Of a stretch of DNA of 64,000 nt, positions 43,588-52,894 are shown one piece after another; position 1 is the first letter of the stretch, and each line of letters opens with the position of its first letter. This DNA comes from Alphaproteobacteria bacterium (GTDB lineage: Bacteria > Pseudomonadota > Alphaproteobacteria > UBA9655), in contig JABDDK010000001.1 of assembly GCA_013287665.1 (NCBI GenBank), positions 1 to 64,000 on the forward strand. The letters run 5' to 3'. The position numbers and the translations under genes are program-made. Under the pieces are notes generated by a model. That model had not been told where the DNA came from and searched no databases. It saw nothing but the letters and a program-made list of their open reading frames with translations.

Positions 43588-44982
43588 ATGAAATATATTG
43601 AAAATAAAACTTTTGATGAGATTAAAATCGGAGAATCAGCAGAGCTCGTTCACACTCTGACAAAGAAGGATATAGACGTTTTTGCCGTCATGTCCGGAGA
43701 CGTTAATCCAGCTCATGTCGATAAAAAGTTCGCTGAGAGTGATCTTTTTCACAGAATTGTCGTTCATGGTATGTGGGGTGGGGCGCTGATTTCAACTGTC
43801 TTAGGAACGGAGTTGCCGGGTCCAGGGTCCGTCTATCTTGAGCAAACATTAAAATTCAAAAAGCCAATCAGTATTGGAGACAAAGTAACCGTAAAAGTCA
43901 CTGTGCAAAAAAAAGATGCCACAAAAAAGACTGTAACTTTTCTTTGCTCCATAACAAATCAAAAGAATGAAGAGGTAACGACCGGTATAGCTGTCGTTCT
44001 TGCGCCGACTGAAAAAATCAGACGCCGACGTATGGACCTTGGGCAAGTCGTTCTTCGCAAGCCAGGGGAACTCTATCAGGATCTTCTTAAACTGCTTCAT
44101 AAAATGGAGCCTGTTAAAACGGCAGTCATTCATCCCGTTGATGACGTATCATTGTTAGGGGCAATTGAATCTGCCCGAGCAAAAATCATTATCCCAATCT
44201 TTATTGGACCTGAGAATAAAATCCGAACCGTTGCTGAAAAGCACAAGATTGATTTAAGCCCCTATGAAATCATTTCAACTCCTCATAGTGATGCTGCAGC
44301 TGAACTGGGAGTGTCTCTTGCACGCAAAGGTGAGGTAGACGCTTTGATGAAGGGAGCCCTTCACACTGATGAACTGATGCATGCTGCACTTGATAAAAAC
44401 GCAGGAATCAGAACCGAACGTCGTATGAGTCATGTTTTTGTTATGGATGTCCCAACCTATCCTCGTTTAATGCTTGTTAGCGATGCAGCGATTAATATCT
44501 ATCCAAACCTGGATGAAAAAAAAGATATCACACAAAATGCCATAGATCTCGCTCGCTATATTGGTATCAAGCTTCCTAAGGTTGCTATTCTATCCGCAGT
44601 AGAAACGGTCAACTCCAAAATTCAAAGCACACTTGATGCTGCTGCTCTGTGTAAAATGGCTGACAGAGGTCAGATTCAGGGGGGGATTTTGGATGGACCG
44701 CTTGCATTTGATAATATTGTTTCTTTTGAAGCTGCAAAAATTAAGGGAATTATATCAGTCGTTGCAGGGAAAGCAGATGTTATTATCGTCTCCGATTTAG
44801 AGTCAGGAAATGTTCTTGTTAAACAATTAGAATATTTAAGCAATGCTCAAAGCGCTGGAGTTGTATTGGGCGCCAAGGTGCCTATTATTTTAACGAGCCG
44901 TTCGGATGCAGCAATTACCCGTTTGGCCTCAAGTGCACTCGCTGCAATCATTGTTTATAAGAAACTGGCTAAGGAAAAGTAA
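43588..44982 (+). CDS. MaoC hydratase / phosphate acyltransferase fusion
   Basis: A 464-residue bifunctional protein. Residues 1-145 form a MaoC-like hot-dog enoyl-CoA hydratase with DVNPAHVDKKFA (Asp and His dyad) and VHGMW. Residues about 165-464 form a phosphate acetyl/butyryltransferase (KTAVIHPVDDVSLLGAIESA, DALMKGALHTDELM, GQIQGGILDGPLAFDN). The same fusion is known in proteobacteria. With acetate kinase next to it, it would convert acyl-CoA to acyl-phosphate and then ATP plus acid, with the hydratase handling an enoyl-CoA. It sits between the SDR and ackA in one operon. Confidence 0.93.
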   Translation: MKYIENKTFDEIKIGESAELVHTLTKKDIDVFAVMSGDVNPAHVDKKFAESDLFHRIVVHGMWGGALISTVLGTELPGPGSVYLEQTLKFKKPISIGDKVTVKVTVQKKDATKKTVTFLCSITNQKNEEVTTGIAVVLAPTEKIRRRRMDLGQVVLRKPGELYQDLLKLLHKMEPVKTAVIHPVDDVSLLGAIESARAKIIIPIFIGPENKIRTVAEKHKIDLSPYEIISTPHSDAAAELGVSLARKGEVDALMKGALHTDELMHAALDKNAGIRTERRMSHVFVMDVPTYPRLMLVSDAAINIYPNLDEKKDITQNAIDLARYIGIKLPKVAILSAVETVNSKIQSTLDAAALCKMADRGQIQGGILDGPLAFDNIVSFEAAKIKGIISVVAGKADVIIVSDLESGNVLVKQLEYLSNAQSAGVVLGAKVPIILTSRSDAAITRLASSALAAIIVYKKLAKEK

Positions 44983-44985
44983 ATC

Positions 44986-46161
44986 ATGATGCAAGGTGTA
45001 CTTACCCTTAATTCTGGGTCATCAAGTATTAAGTTTGCCCTTTATTCGATGGAGAAGGAACCCACTCTTATTTGCCAAGGAGAGTATGAGGGGCTTCCGG
45101 GTAGGCTGCATTTCTCAGCGCAGGATACTAAAGGTAGCCTCGATGACGAAATTATTCATGACAAAGCTGATTTTGAGACTGCACTTCGACACCTACTTGA
45201 TTGGATAAAAAAATCCTATTCTGATGTTCAGTTGACAGCTGCGGGTCATCGAATTGTTCATGGGGGAGAGCGTTATATAGAGTCAGTGATCATTGATGAA
45301 AACATCCTCAAATATCTAGAAACCTTAATTCCTTTGGCGCCTTTGCATCAGCCTCATAATCTAGCTGCAATTCGCGTCCTTCAGATATTACACCCGACCC
45401 TTCCTCAAGTGGCCTGTTTTGATACCGCATTTCATCACACTCAGCCTAAGCTTGCGACTCTTTTTGCTCTTCCTCAGCACTTCTGGGATGAAGGCATCAG
45501 ACGGTTTGGTTTTCATGGTCTTTCCTATCAATATATATCTGAGACCTTACCCAAATTAATAGGTGAAAAAGCAAAGGGGAGAATTGTTGTTGCTCACTTG
45601 GGAAATGGTGCAAGTATGTGTGCCCTCAAAGACTTAAAGAGCATTGCAACAACAATGGGTTTGACCGCTCTGGATGGACTTCCTATGGGAACGCGGTGCG
45701 GAAGTATAGATCCAGGTGTCCTCCTCTATCTTGGATCAGCAAAGGGATATACAAACCAAGATATGACAGATCTTCTTTATAATAAGTCGGGTCTCTTAGG
45801 TCTTTCAGGACAGAGTAATGATATGAGAGAGCTTCTCAGCCTTAAAACGCCTGAGGCAAATGAAGCCATAGACTATTTTTGCTACCACATTCAACGGGAA
45901 CTAGGTTCCTTGGTTGCAGCCCTTGGGGGGGTTGATACTTTCGTATTTACAGGAGGCATTGGTGAGAATGCGTCCTTGATTCGTCAAAAAGTGTGTGAAG
46001 GATTAAAATGGCTGAATATCGAAATTGATGAAACTCTGAATTTATCACCTTCTTCTAAAGCGATTCAAATTAGCAAGGCTGAAAGTAAATCAGTTTGGGT
46101 TATCCCTACGAATGAAGAAATAATTATTGCAAAAGACGTGTTTAAGCTCATGAAAGCTTAA
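44986..46161 (+). CDS. ackA: Acetate (or propionate) kinase
   Basis: A 391-residue ASKHA kinase: NSGSSSIKFAL near the N-terminus, AGHRIVHGGE, FDTAFH, and GTRCGSIDPGV, with adenosine-binding TGGIGENASLIRQ. It makes ATP from acyl-phosphate and works with the Pta domain encoded upstream. The start follows the Pta stop by three bases. The stop overlaps that of the convergent mgtA-like gene (shared TTAA). Confidence 0.96.
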   Translation: MMQGVLTLNSGSSSIKFALYSMEKEPTLICQGEYEGLPGRLHFSAQDTKGSLDDEIIHDKADFETALRHLLDWIKKSYSDVQLTAAGHRIVHGGERYIESVIIDENILKYLETLIPLAPLHQPHNLAAIRVLQILHPTLPQVACFDTAFHHTQPKLATLFALPQHFWDEGIRRFGFHGLSYQYISETLPKLIGEKAKGRIVVAHLGNGASMCALKDLKSIATTMGLTALDGLPMGTRCGSIDPGVLLYLGSAKGYTNQDMTDLLYNKSGLLGLSGQSNDMRELLSLKTPEANEAIDYFCYHIQRELGSLVAALGGVDTFVFTGGIGENASLIRQKVCEGLKWLNIEIDETLNLSPSSKAIQISKAESKSVWVIPTNEEIIIAKDVFKLMKA

Positions 46162-48686
46162 GCAAACCTCTTATAGAAATACCGTTTACCTATCTCCGCA
46201 ATGACAAGGTACACACACACCATAAGGGTCAAGATAAAGAAGAAGTAGAGAGGGAGTTTTATAAAGCCAAAGTATGCGCCGAGAGGGGAGATGGTAATGA
46301 TAACCCCAATGGCAAGGATACTGAGAGAGGAGGCAATAAGAGCGGGATGGGGGCGACTTTTAAAGGGAGAGAGGCTGGTTCGAATGACAAAGATAACAAG
46401 AATTTGAGTGGCTAAGGATTCGATAAACCATCCTGTTTGAAAAAATGCTTCTCCTGCATTTAATAGTTTAAGCATAATATAGAATATTAAAAAGTCGAAA
46501 GCTGAACTTATTGGCCCTAAGATGAGCATAAATTTTGTAATGAAGGACATAGACCATTGATGGGGTTTTTTTAAAACCTCCTGGTCAACATTATCGAGAG
46601 GGATGGGGGTTTCAGAAATATCGTAAAGAAGATTATTCAGCAATATTTGAGGGGCAAGCATTGGCAGGAAGGGGATAATGACGGAAGCTCCCGCCATGCT
46701 CAACATGTTACCAAAATTGGAGCTTGTCACCATCATGATATATTTCATGATGTTGCCGTAAGTTCGTCTCCCTTCAAAGATACCGTCATTAATGACATTG
46801 AGACTGCGCTTTAATAGAATAAAATCGGCCGCCTCTTTAGCCACGTCCACAGCCGTATTAACCGAGATCCCAACGTGAGCTGTGTGCAGTGATGGGGCAT
46901 CATTGATGCCGTCTCCCATAAAGCCAACAATGTGGCCTCTCTTTTTTAAGGCCTCAATAATCCTCGTTTTTTGGTCGGGAGTAACGCGACAAAAGAGATT
47001 TGTCTTTTCAACTGAAGCTTGGAAGGCTTCATCACTCATGTGACTGATTTCAGAGCCATTCAATATTCCTTTGATAGGAATTCCCAGTAAAGTACAAAGG
47101 TGAGAGGTTACAAACTCATTGTCTCCTGTGGCAATTTTTAAATCGACATTATTTTCTTTTAGAAGGTTGAGGGCTTGTATCGCACTCTTCTTTGGGGGGT
47201 CAAAAAAGGTTGCAAATCCCGCAAATGTCAACCCGCTTTCATCACTTATAACGGCACGGGAATGATCTTTAGGCATAGACCGATAAGCAACACCTAAGAC
47301 ACGAAATCCCTGCCGGCTTTGGTCTTCAAATAAGGCCTCAAATTTCTTAAGAGCTGCGGAATTTAAAGGGAGTAAGTCATCACGTGTCTTCCCCTCAAAA
47401 TGTGTACAGGCTTGAAGGATATCCTCAGGTGCTCCCTTAACGATTAAAAGACGTTCTTTACCATTATCGATAAGAACGGATATTTTACGTCTTTCAAAAT
47501 CAAAGGGAATTTCGTCTATTTTCCGCCATCCTTCCGTAATCACATTTTTATGATCGAGAACAGCTTGATCCAAAGTACTTTTAATTCCTGACTCAAAATA
47601 ACTGTTTAAATAGGAAAGTTGCAAAACCTGATCACTTTCCTCACCTTTTCCATTTAAGTGTTTTGCAAGTTCAATCTTTGCTTCTGTAAGAGTTCCTGTC
47701 TTATCGGAGCATAAAACATCCATACTTCCAAGGTCGTGGATAGCTGATAATCGTTTGACAATAACCTTTTTTTCAGCCATGCGAATGCTTCCTCTCGCAA
47801 GTGTAACTGAAACAACCATGGGCAAAAACTCAGGAGTCATTCCGACAGCAAGAGCCAGGGCAAAGAGGACAGTTTCCAAAAAAGGTTTATGGAAGAATAG
47901 ATTGACGATCAGCACAAAAAGAGTCAGGAAAATAGTTAAGCGCATAAGTAGAAAGCCAAATTGCCTTGTTCCAAGCTCAAAAGCAGAGGGAGGGGCATCT
48001 TTCTCGAGAACATCAGCAATTCCACCGAGAAAAGTGTGTGAGCCGGTTTCACAGACAAGCATTTGGGCCGAACCACTCACGAGAGACGTTCCCATGAAAA
48101 GGGAATTGGTTGCTTGGGTTAACTCATCTTTGCCATCAGTTATGTCGGAGGCTGATTTTTCAACAGGGAAGCTTTCTCCCGTAAGAAGAGCTTGATTTGC
48201 AAAAACACCATTTGCAGAAATAATACGTCCGTCTGCGGGAACAAGATTTCCCGCTGATAGGATGACCATGTCACCAGGGACAAGATCGGTCGAGAAAATC
48301 TCGTTTTTTTCCCCATCTCTCAAAACAATACTTTTGAGAGCTACAGACTTAGTCAGTTTTTCTGCAGCTTTTCCTGCGCGATATTCTTGGAAAAAATCTA
48401 ACAAAACGCTGAAGGTGACGATGCTAAGGATAATGACTGCATCTTTGATTTCACCAACAAAAACAGAAAGGACTGAGGCCACAAGCAATAAAATGACGAG
48501 AGGATTACGAAAACGGGAGAGAAACTGAAAAAATAGATTCCTTTTCTGATGCTTAGAGATGAGATTTGGCCCTACCTGTTTAAGGCGTGCTTTTGCTTCC
48601 TTTTCAGACAGGCCCTGGTTGGAACTGTTAAGTTTTTTTACGAGATCAGAAAAGGGAATTAACCAAAATGTCTGTTCATCTGCCAT
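46158..48686 (-). CDS. mgtA: Mg2+-importing P-type ATPase, MgtA/MgtB (type IIIB)
   Basis: An 842-residue P-ATPase: actuator LLTGESFPVEK, phosphorylation loop CSDKTGTLTEA, ATP-site KGAPEDIL, hinge MGDGINDAPSL, and ten predicted spans, including a C-terminal pair ending in FILTLMVCVYLVI. The long cytoplasmic N-terminus with the FWLIPFSDL start fits the magnesium-transporter subfamily. No leader peptide or M-box-like leader was recognised in the 101 bases upstream. It may be read through from mutL, which ends just ahead of it on the same strand. Confidence 0.92.
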   Translation of the reverse strand: MADEQTFWLIPFSDLVKKLNSSNQGLSEKEAKARLKQVGPNLISKHQKRNLFFQFLSRFRNPLVILLLVASVLSVFVGEIKDAVIILSIVTFSVLLDFFQEYRAGKAAEKLTKSVALKSIVLRDGEKNEIFSTDLVPGDMVILSAGNLVPADGRIISANGVFANQALLTGESFPVEKSASDITDGKDELTQATNSLFMGTSLVSGSAQMLVCETGSHTFLGGIADVLEKDAPPSAFELGTRQFGFLLMRLTIFLTLFVLIVNLFFHKPFLETVLFALALAVGMTPEFLPMVVSVTLARGSIRMAEKKVIVKRLSAIHDLGSMDVLCSDKTGTLTEAKIELAKHLNGKGEESDQVLQLSYLNSYFESGIKSTLDQAVLDHKNVITEGWRKIDEIPFDFERRKISVLIDNGKERLLIVKGAPEDILQACTHFEGKTRDDLLPLNSAALKKFEALFEDQSRQGFRVLGVAYRSMPKDHSRAVISDESGLTFAGFATFFDPPKKSAIQALNLLKENNVDLKIATGDNEFVTSHLCTLLGIPIKGILNGSEISHMSDEAFQASVEKTNLFCRVTPDQKTRIIEALKKRGHIVGFMGDGINDAPSLHTAHVGISVNTAVDVAKEAADFILLKRSLNVINDGIFEGRRTYGNIMKYIMMVTSSNFGNMLSMAGASVIIPFLPMLAPQILLNNLLYDISETPIPLDNVDQEVLKKPHQWSMSFITKFMLILGPISSAFDFLIFYIMLKLLNAGEAFFQTGWFIESLATQILVIFVIRTSLSPFKSRPHPALIASSLSILAIGVIITISPLGAYFGFIKLPLYFFFILTLMVCVYLVIAEIGKRYFYKRFA

Positions 48687-48787
48687 AAATAAAGCTTTCT
48701 TATTATTATTTATTCAAAGGTACACGTATAAGGTGGGCCTGCCAATACTGTTGATAAGTTTGTGGGATGAGGGAGCGTTTCTACCGA

Positions 48788-50533
48788 CTACCGCCGCCCA
48801 AACAGCTTTTCCATATCCGCGCGTTTGAGTTCGACATAGGTCGGGCGGCCATGGTTGCATTGTCCTGAATGGGCGGTTTGCTCCATTTGGCGGAGGAGGG
48901 CGTTCATTTCTTCAATGGAAAGTTTGCGTCCTGCACGGACACTATTATGGCAAGCGCTTGTGGAGAGGATTTCAGCGAGCTTTTCCTTGAGGGTCAAGGG
49001 GCTGCCTAACTCCTTGATTTCATCAGATAAATCCTGGAGTAAAGCTTGTACATTGATCTCGCCTAACAGGGCTGGAATTTCGCGTACCAAGAGGGCTTTC
49101 TCACCGAAGGGTTCTATCACAAGCCCGAAGGTTAACAGCTCACCCAGTACTTCTTTAAGGCGGTTTAAAGCCCCTTCCTCAAGCTCAACGACCTCGGGGA
49201 TGAGGAGAGGCTGGCGGGTGACATGGCCTGCTTCCGCCTTGAGTCGCTCATACACAAGACGTTCGTGAGCGGCGTGCTGGTCAACAATGATAAGGCCTTC
49301 TTCTGTTTGAGCAATGATATAGGTTCCATGGAGTTGGGCTTTTGCAAAGCCAAGAGGCGGTGTATCAATTGGAGCAATCTCTGGTGCAGCGGTTGAATAC
49401 TGGTAAACGGGCGCAGGGCTTTCCCTTAAAGCTGTCGTGCCATATGAAGGTCGTGGGGAGGGCATATACCCCGTTAAAGAAGGCTGGCGCATAGGCTCCG
49501 GTCGAAAGGCTTGGACCGCTTGATAACTCACGGTCGAAGATGTTTTTTGGCTGGCCCCTGCAAGGGTTTGCTTGAGTGCGCTTACCATTGTCCCCCGAAT
49601 GTGGCCACTATCTCGGAAGCGGACTTCTGTTTTCGCAGGGTGAACATTTACGTCAACCTCTTCACAGGGAACGTCGAGGAAAAGAGCAAGTAAGGGATAG
49701 CGGTCAGAAGCAAGGAAATCCTGATAAGCCGCGCGCACAGCCCCATGGAGAAGTTTGTCCTTCACAGGTCTGCCATTGACGAAAAGGTACTGGTGAGAGG
49801 CATTGGTGCGGTTTAAAGTGGGTAGGGATATAAAGCCTTTCAAATGGATCTCACCCCGGCTCATCTCAAGCGCTAAGGCATTTTGGGCAAAGTCAGATCC
49901 CATGACTTGGGCTAGGCGATCCTTTAGGGAGTCTGAAACCTTGTAATCAAAGACAACGCGTTGATCTGACTGCATTTTAAAGGCAACCTCTGGATGGCTC
50001 ATGGCAAGGCGATTGAGTAATTCGACGGCGTGGCCCAGCTCAGTTGTCGGTGTCTTCAGAAACTTAAGGCGAGCGGGCGTTGCATAGAATAAGTCTTTGA
50101 CTTCTATTAGAGTTCCTTGAGGGTGCGATGCGGGGCAGGGTGGTGTTTTTTCTCCCCCCTCAATCTTTAAAACCCAGGCTTCATCAGCTCCGGCCTCACG
50201 GCTTGTGATATGAAGACGACTTACGGATCCGATGGAAGGTAAGGCTTCCCCGCGAAACCCGAGGGTTTGAATATTAAACAGATCGCTGTTGGGAAGTTTA
50301 GAAGTCGCATGACGCTCAACGGATAGCTCAAGATCCTCGCGATTCATTCCTGAACCATTGTCTAAGACGGAGATAAGGCTACGGCCACCATCTCTCAGTT
50401 GAACTGTTATCTGTGTGGCACCTGCATCCAGGGAATTTTCAACGAGTTCTTTAAGGGCTGAGGCGGGCCGCTCGATGACTTCACCTGCGGCAATTTGATT
50501 AATGAGCTGAGTCTCAAGCTTTCTAATCTTCAT
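48788..50533 (-). CDS. mutL: DNA mismatch repair protein MutL
   Basis: A 581-residue GHKL ATPase. N-terminal motifs are ELVENSLDAGA, LDNGSGM and GFRGEALPSI. The C-terminal part carries DQHAAHERLVYE, which fits the DQHA(X)2E(X)4E endonuclease metal-binding motif, along with SACHNSVRAG and CNHGRPT, so this is the nicking type found in bacteria without MutH. It overlaps the pgi stop by four bases (ATGA), the last of the ileS-lspA-DUF3035-pgi-mutL operon. Confidence 0.97.
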   Translation of the reverse strand: MKIRKLETQLINQIAAGEVIERPASALKELVENSLDAGATQITVQLRDGGRSLISVLDNGSGMNREDLELSVERHATSKLPNSDLFNIQTLGFRGEALPSIGSVSRLHITSREAGADEAWVLKIEGGEKTPPCPASHPQGTLIEVKDLFYATPARLKFLKTPTTELGHAVELLNRLAMSHPEVAFKMQSDQRVVFDYKVSDSLKDRLAQVMGSDFAQNALALEMSRGEIHLKGFISLPTLNRTNASHQYLFVNGRPVKDKLLHGAVRAAYQDFLASDRYPLLALFLDVPCEEVDVNVHPAKTEVRFRDSGHIRGTMVSALKQTLAGASQKTSSTVSYQAVQAFRPEPMRQPSLTGYMPSPRPSYGTTALRESPAPVYQYSTAAPEIAPIDTPPLGFAKAQLHGTYIIAQTEEGLIIVDQHAAHERLVYERLKAEAGHVTRQPLLIPEVVELEEGALNRLKEVLGELLTFGLVIEPFGEKALLVREIPALLGEINVQALLQDLSDEIKELGSPLTLKEKLAEILSTSACHNSVRAGRKLSIEEMNALLRQMEQTAHSGQCNHGRPTYVELKRADMEKLFGRR

Positions 50534-51702
50534 GCAGCAAGGTACTCTCGAGCTAAACGTTTTCCTTCTTCCACTGCGGGTTGATCAAAGGCATTTACCC
50601 CCAGGAGGTATGAAGCGAGTATCGTCTCTATCATAAAGTGCATCATGAGAGCGCCCATGCTGTGCTCATCGATCCGGTCTAAGGTGATCAAACGTGTGGG
50701 ACACTGATTGCGGATCAATGTTTGATAGGTTGCCTTTTGTTCTGCCGCAAAGAGGTCGCCCATCGTTTTACCCGTAAACTCTGGGATAAGGTGGGATTTG
50801 ATGGGTGTGCCCACGCCCTCCCACCCTGTCGTGAGGAGCGTGAAAAACTTATCCTTTGGGCCATCTAAATACAACTGGAGTTGACTATGTTGATCGACCG
50901 TTCCGAGAGCTTTAATGGGTGTTGTTCCTTTGCCGTCTTTCCCAACACTTTCAGCCCACAGTTGGCGATACCACAACGAAAAAGAATCCAATTGATCTGC
51001 ATAGGGCATCATCACAGTGAGAGATTTAAGGGACGCAGCAACGGCCCCTTCGAGAGCTGGAGGGCATTCAGAGTTGAGGGTTTGCTGTAAAACCTCGGAG
51101 GCCCCTTTTCGAAAGGCATATGGATCTAGACCTGCAAGAATCATCGGTAAAAGTCCAACAATTGAAAAGGCGGAATATCGTCCCCCCACATTTGTTGGAT
51201 GGTCAAAGCAGGGCCAGTCGTGGGTTTGCGCTAACCCGCGGAGAGTATTTGGCGTGGGCTCTGTAATCACAACAACTTGGGGCTGCTTACCAAAGTGCTC
51301 TAAACACACGAGAAGTTGCATCAAGGTTTCAACAGTGGAGCCTGATTTCGAAATCGCCAATATACTGGTATTATTTATATCTATTTTATCAAATAAAGCT
51401 TTAAAAGTAGTCGGGTCAATATTGTCAAGAAAATGCAGGCGTGGTTTACTCTGTTTGCTTAAAGCATAGAGCGTCTTTCCCCCCAAGCTTGATCCGCCTG
51501 TACCGAGAATCAGAATGTCCTCAACGCCCGTAAATAATTTAGCTGCTTCTTGATATACCTTGATATCTTCAGTTTCTTCCGCAAGCGAAAGGGGAGCAAG
51601 TCTGCCCTCTTTATAAGCTGTTCGAAAAGTCTGCAGTGCGTTAAGAGCAGTCTTATCCACTGCCCCTTCAAAACACCCTGTTAGATCTTGCGTATATACC
51701 AT
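50530..51702 (-). CDS. pgi: Glucose-6-phosphate isomerase, short form
   Basis: A 390-residue enzyme converting glucose-6-phosphate and fructose-6-phosphate. Family motifs are LGTGGSSLGG, SKSGSTVETL, NVGGRYSAFSIVGLLP and HSQLQLYLDGP. It is much shorter than the roughly 550-residue E. coli form, as in several alphaproteobacteria. It sits between the DUF3035 gene (10 bases) and mutL (4-base overlap), so it is surely co-transcribed. Confidence 0.95.
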   Translation of the reverse strand: MVYTQDLTGCFEGAVDKTALNALQTFRTAYKEGRLAPLSLAEETEDIKVYQEAAKLFTGVEDILILGTGGSSLGGKTLYALSKQSKPRLHFLDNIDPTTFKALFDKIDINNTSILAISKSGSTVETLMQLLVCLEHFGKQPQVVVITEPTPNTLRGLAQTHDWPCFDHPTNVGGRYSAFSIVGLLPMILAGLDPYAFRKGASEVLQQTLNSECPPALEGAVAASLKSLTVMMPYADQLDSFSLWYRQLWAESVGKDGKGTTPIKALGTVDQHSQLQLYLDGPKDKFFTLLTTGWEGVGTPIKSHLIPEFTGKTMGDLFAAEQKATYQTLIRNQCPTRLITLDRIDEHSMGALMMHFMIETILASYLLGVNAFDQPAVEEGKRLAREYLAA

Positions 51703-51711
51703 ACTATCCTA

Positions 51712-52245
51712 TTACTGAGTTTGAGGGAATTGATGCGTAATCACTTCATCATGTGCCTTCTGCATTTGCGGAACGCCTTTGTTTTGAAGCTCAAGCGCCT
51801 CAGTGTGTGGGTTAATGACTTCTTCCTTGTTGTTCGCTTTTCTGATACCTAATTTCTCAAGAACTGGCTTTCCTTGTGCCCTTTGAATCATGGATTCTTC
51901 ATCAATTTTAGTTCGGACGCGATCGTTTCCTTCTTCAGCGCCAGCCATCTCTAAAATCGCTTTTTGACCTGGGGTTAAGGTTTTACCGCCTTGCGTTGCT
52001 CCAATGATCTTTTCCTTGGCAATTTCCCGTCCTTTCATCTCTTGTGGATTGGGTTGGCAAGGAGTGGGTTCGGGCAAGACAAAGAAATCAGGCGGCATAT
52101 CTAAAGGCTGACAGCTGGGAGACACAGAAAACTCATCCGGAGCATCCCGATCAATCCCAAGGGTTTTCTTTACTGAATTACAACCTTGCAACAATACGCT
52201 GCATGTTAAAAAACTACCGATGATGTATTTATATCTTTGATTCAC
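51712..52245 (-). CDS. DUF3035 lipoprotein
   Basis: A 177-residue envelope lipoprotein. The signal peptide ends VLLQGC with the lipidated cysteine at residue 22. DAPDEFSV and PLDMPPDFF are the DUF3035 marks, followed by a helical low-complexity tail. The family is largely confined to alphaproteobacteria and is commonly encoded beside lspA, as here; its role is unknown. The start overlaps the lspA stop by 17 bases. Confidence 0.9.
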   Translation of the reverse strand: MNQRYKYIIGSFLTCSVLLQGCNSVKKTLGIDRDAPDEFSVSPSCQPLDMPPDFFVLPEPTPCQPNPQEMKGREIAKEKIIGATQGGKTLTPGQKAILEMAGAEEGNDRVRTKIDEESMIQRAQGKPVLEKLGIRKANNKEEVINPHTEALELQNKGVPQMQKAHDEVITHQFPQTQ

Positions 52246-52714
52246 TTTTTTTCCTCACAAAATTTTCTAGTAGTAAAAGACACACTCCAACCGTAACAGC
52301 ACTATCGGCCACGTTGAACGCTGGAAAATGATAGCCCCATATGTAAACATGAACGTAAATAAAATCAACCACTGCGCCAAAACGAAGGCGATCTATGATG
52401 TTTCCAATGGCGCCGCCAATGATCATGCTGAGGCTGATGAGGAGTAACTTGTCCGTGGACCTTACCAGCCACACACCAAGAGCTGTTGAAATGATAAGGG
52501 CCATGGCAACAAGTCCCATCTTTCCCCAAAATGTACCGGCTTTCAAAAGTCCAAAACCAACACCCGTATTCCACGTCAGAACAATGTCTAGAAAGGGGAA
52601 TACCTCAAGATTTGTGGGCGGATTCATGAGATCATACAGAATCCACGCCTTACTGGCTTGATCAAGACCAATGACGAGAAGGGCGATTAAGAAGGCAATC
52701 GAGAGACGTTTCAT
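52229..52714 (-). CDS. lspA: Signal peptidase II (prolipoprotein)
   Basis: A 161-residue integral-membrane aspartyl protease that cleaves lipoprotein signal peptides. Four spans; catalytic Asp residues are in GNIIDRLRFGAVVDFI and FNVADSAVT, and NTGVGFGLL is the NTG motif. ATG 52714 (MKRLSIAF) is the start; the longer in-frame reading to 52855 is just the palindromic repeat read as protein. Its product would process the DUF3035 and NodT lipoproteins encoded nearby. Confidence 0.96.
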   Translation of the reverse strand: MKRLSIAFLIALLVIGLDQASKAWILYDLMNPPTNLEVFPFLDIVLTWNTGVGFGLLKAGTFWGKMGLVAMALIISTALGVWLVRSTDKLLLISLSMIIGGAIGNIIDRLRFGAVVDFIYVHVYIWGYHFPAFNVADSAVTVGVCLLLLENFVRKKSESKI

Positions 52715-52727
52715 GGCAAGGTCACCA

Positions 52728-52870
52728 TCACCTCTCCCCCTGTGGGAGAGGTCGCTCGAAGAGCGGGTGAGGGGTGAGCCGCACACACTGTCATTTGAAA
52801 TTTCATTAAAGTCATCTATCCCCCTCACCCGCCGCTTCGCGTCGACCTCTCCCACGCAGGGGAGAGGTGA
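52728..52870. repeat. Palindromic intergenic repeat, copy 4
   Basis: A 143-base copy with ends TCACCTCTCCCCCTGTGGG and CCCACGCAGGGGAGAGGTGA, filling the gap between ileS and lspA. Inner segments are GTCGCTCGAAGAGCGGGTG and the mirrored CACCCGCCGCTTCGCGTCGACC. A transcript of the operon would carry a large hairpin here. Confidence 0.86.
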
Positions 52871-52894
52871 GGTGCCATGTCGATTTCTCTTGTT

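Noticed and set aside
52715-52855. In-frame N-terminal extension of lspA.
   Set aside because: It translates the palindromic repeat; the true signal-peptidase start is ATG 52714.
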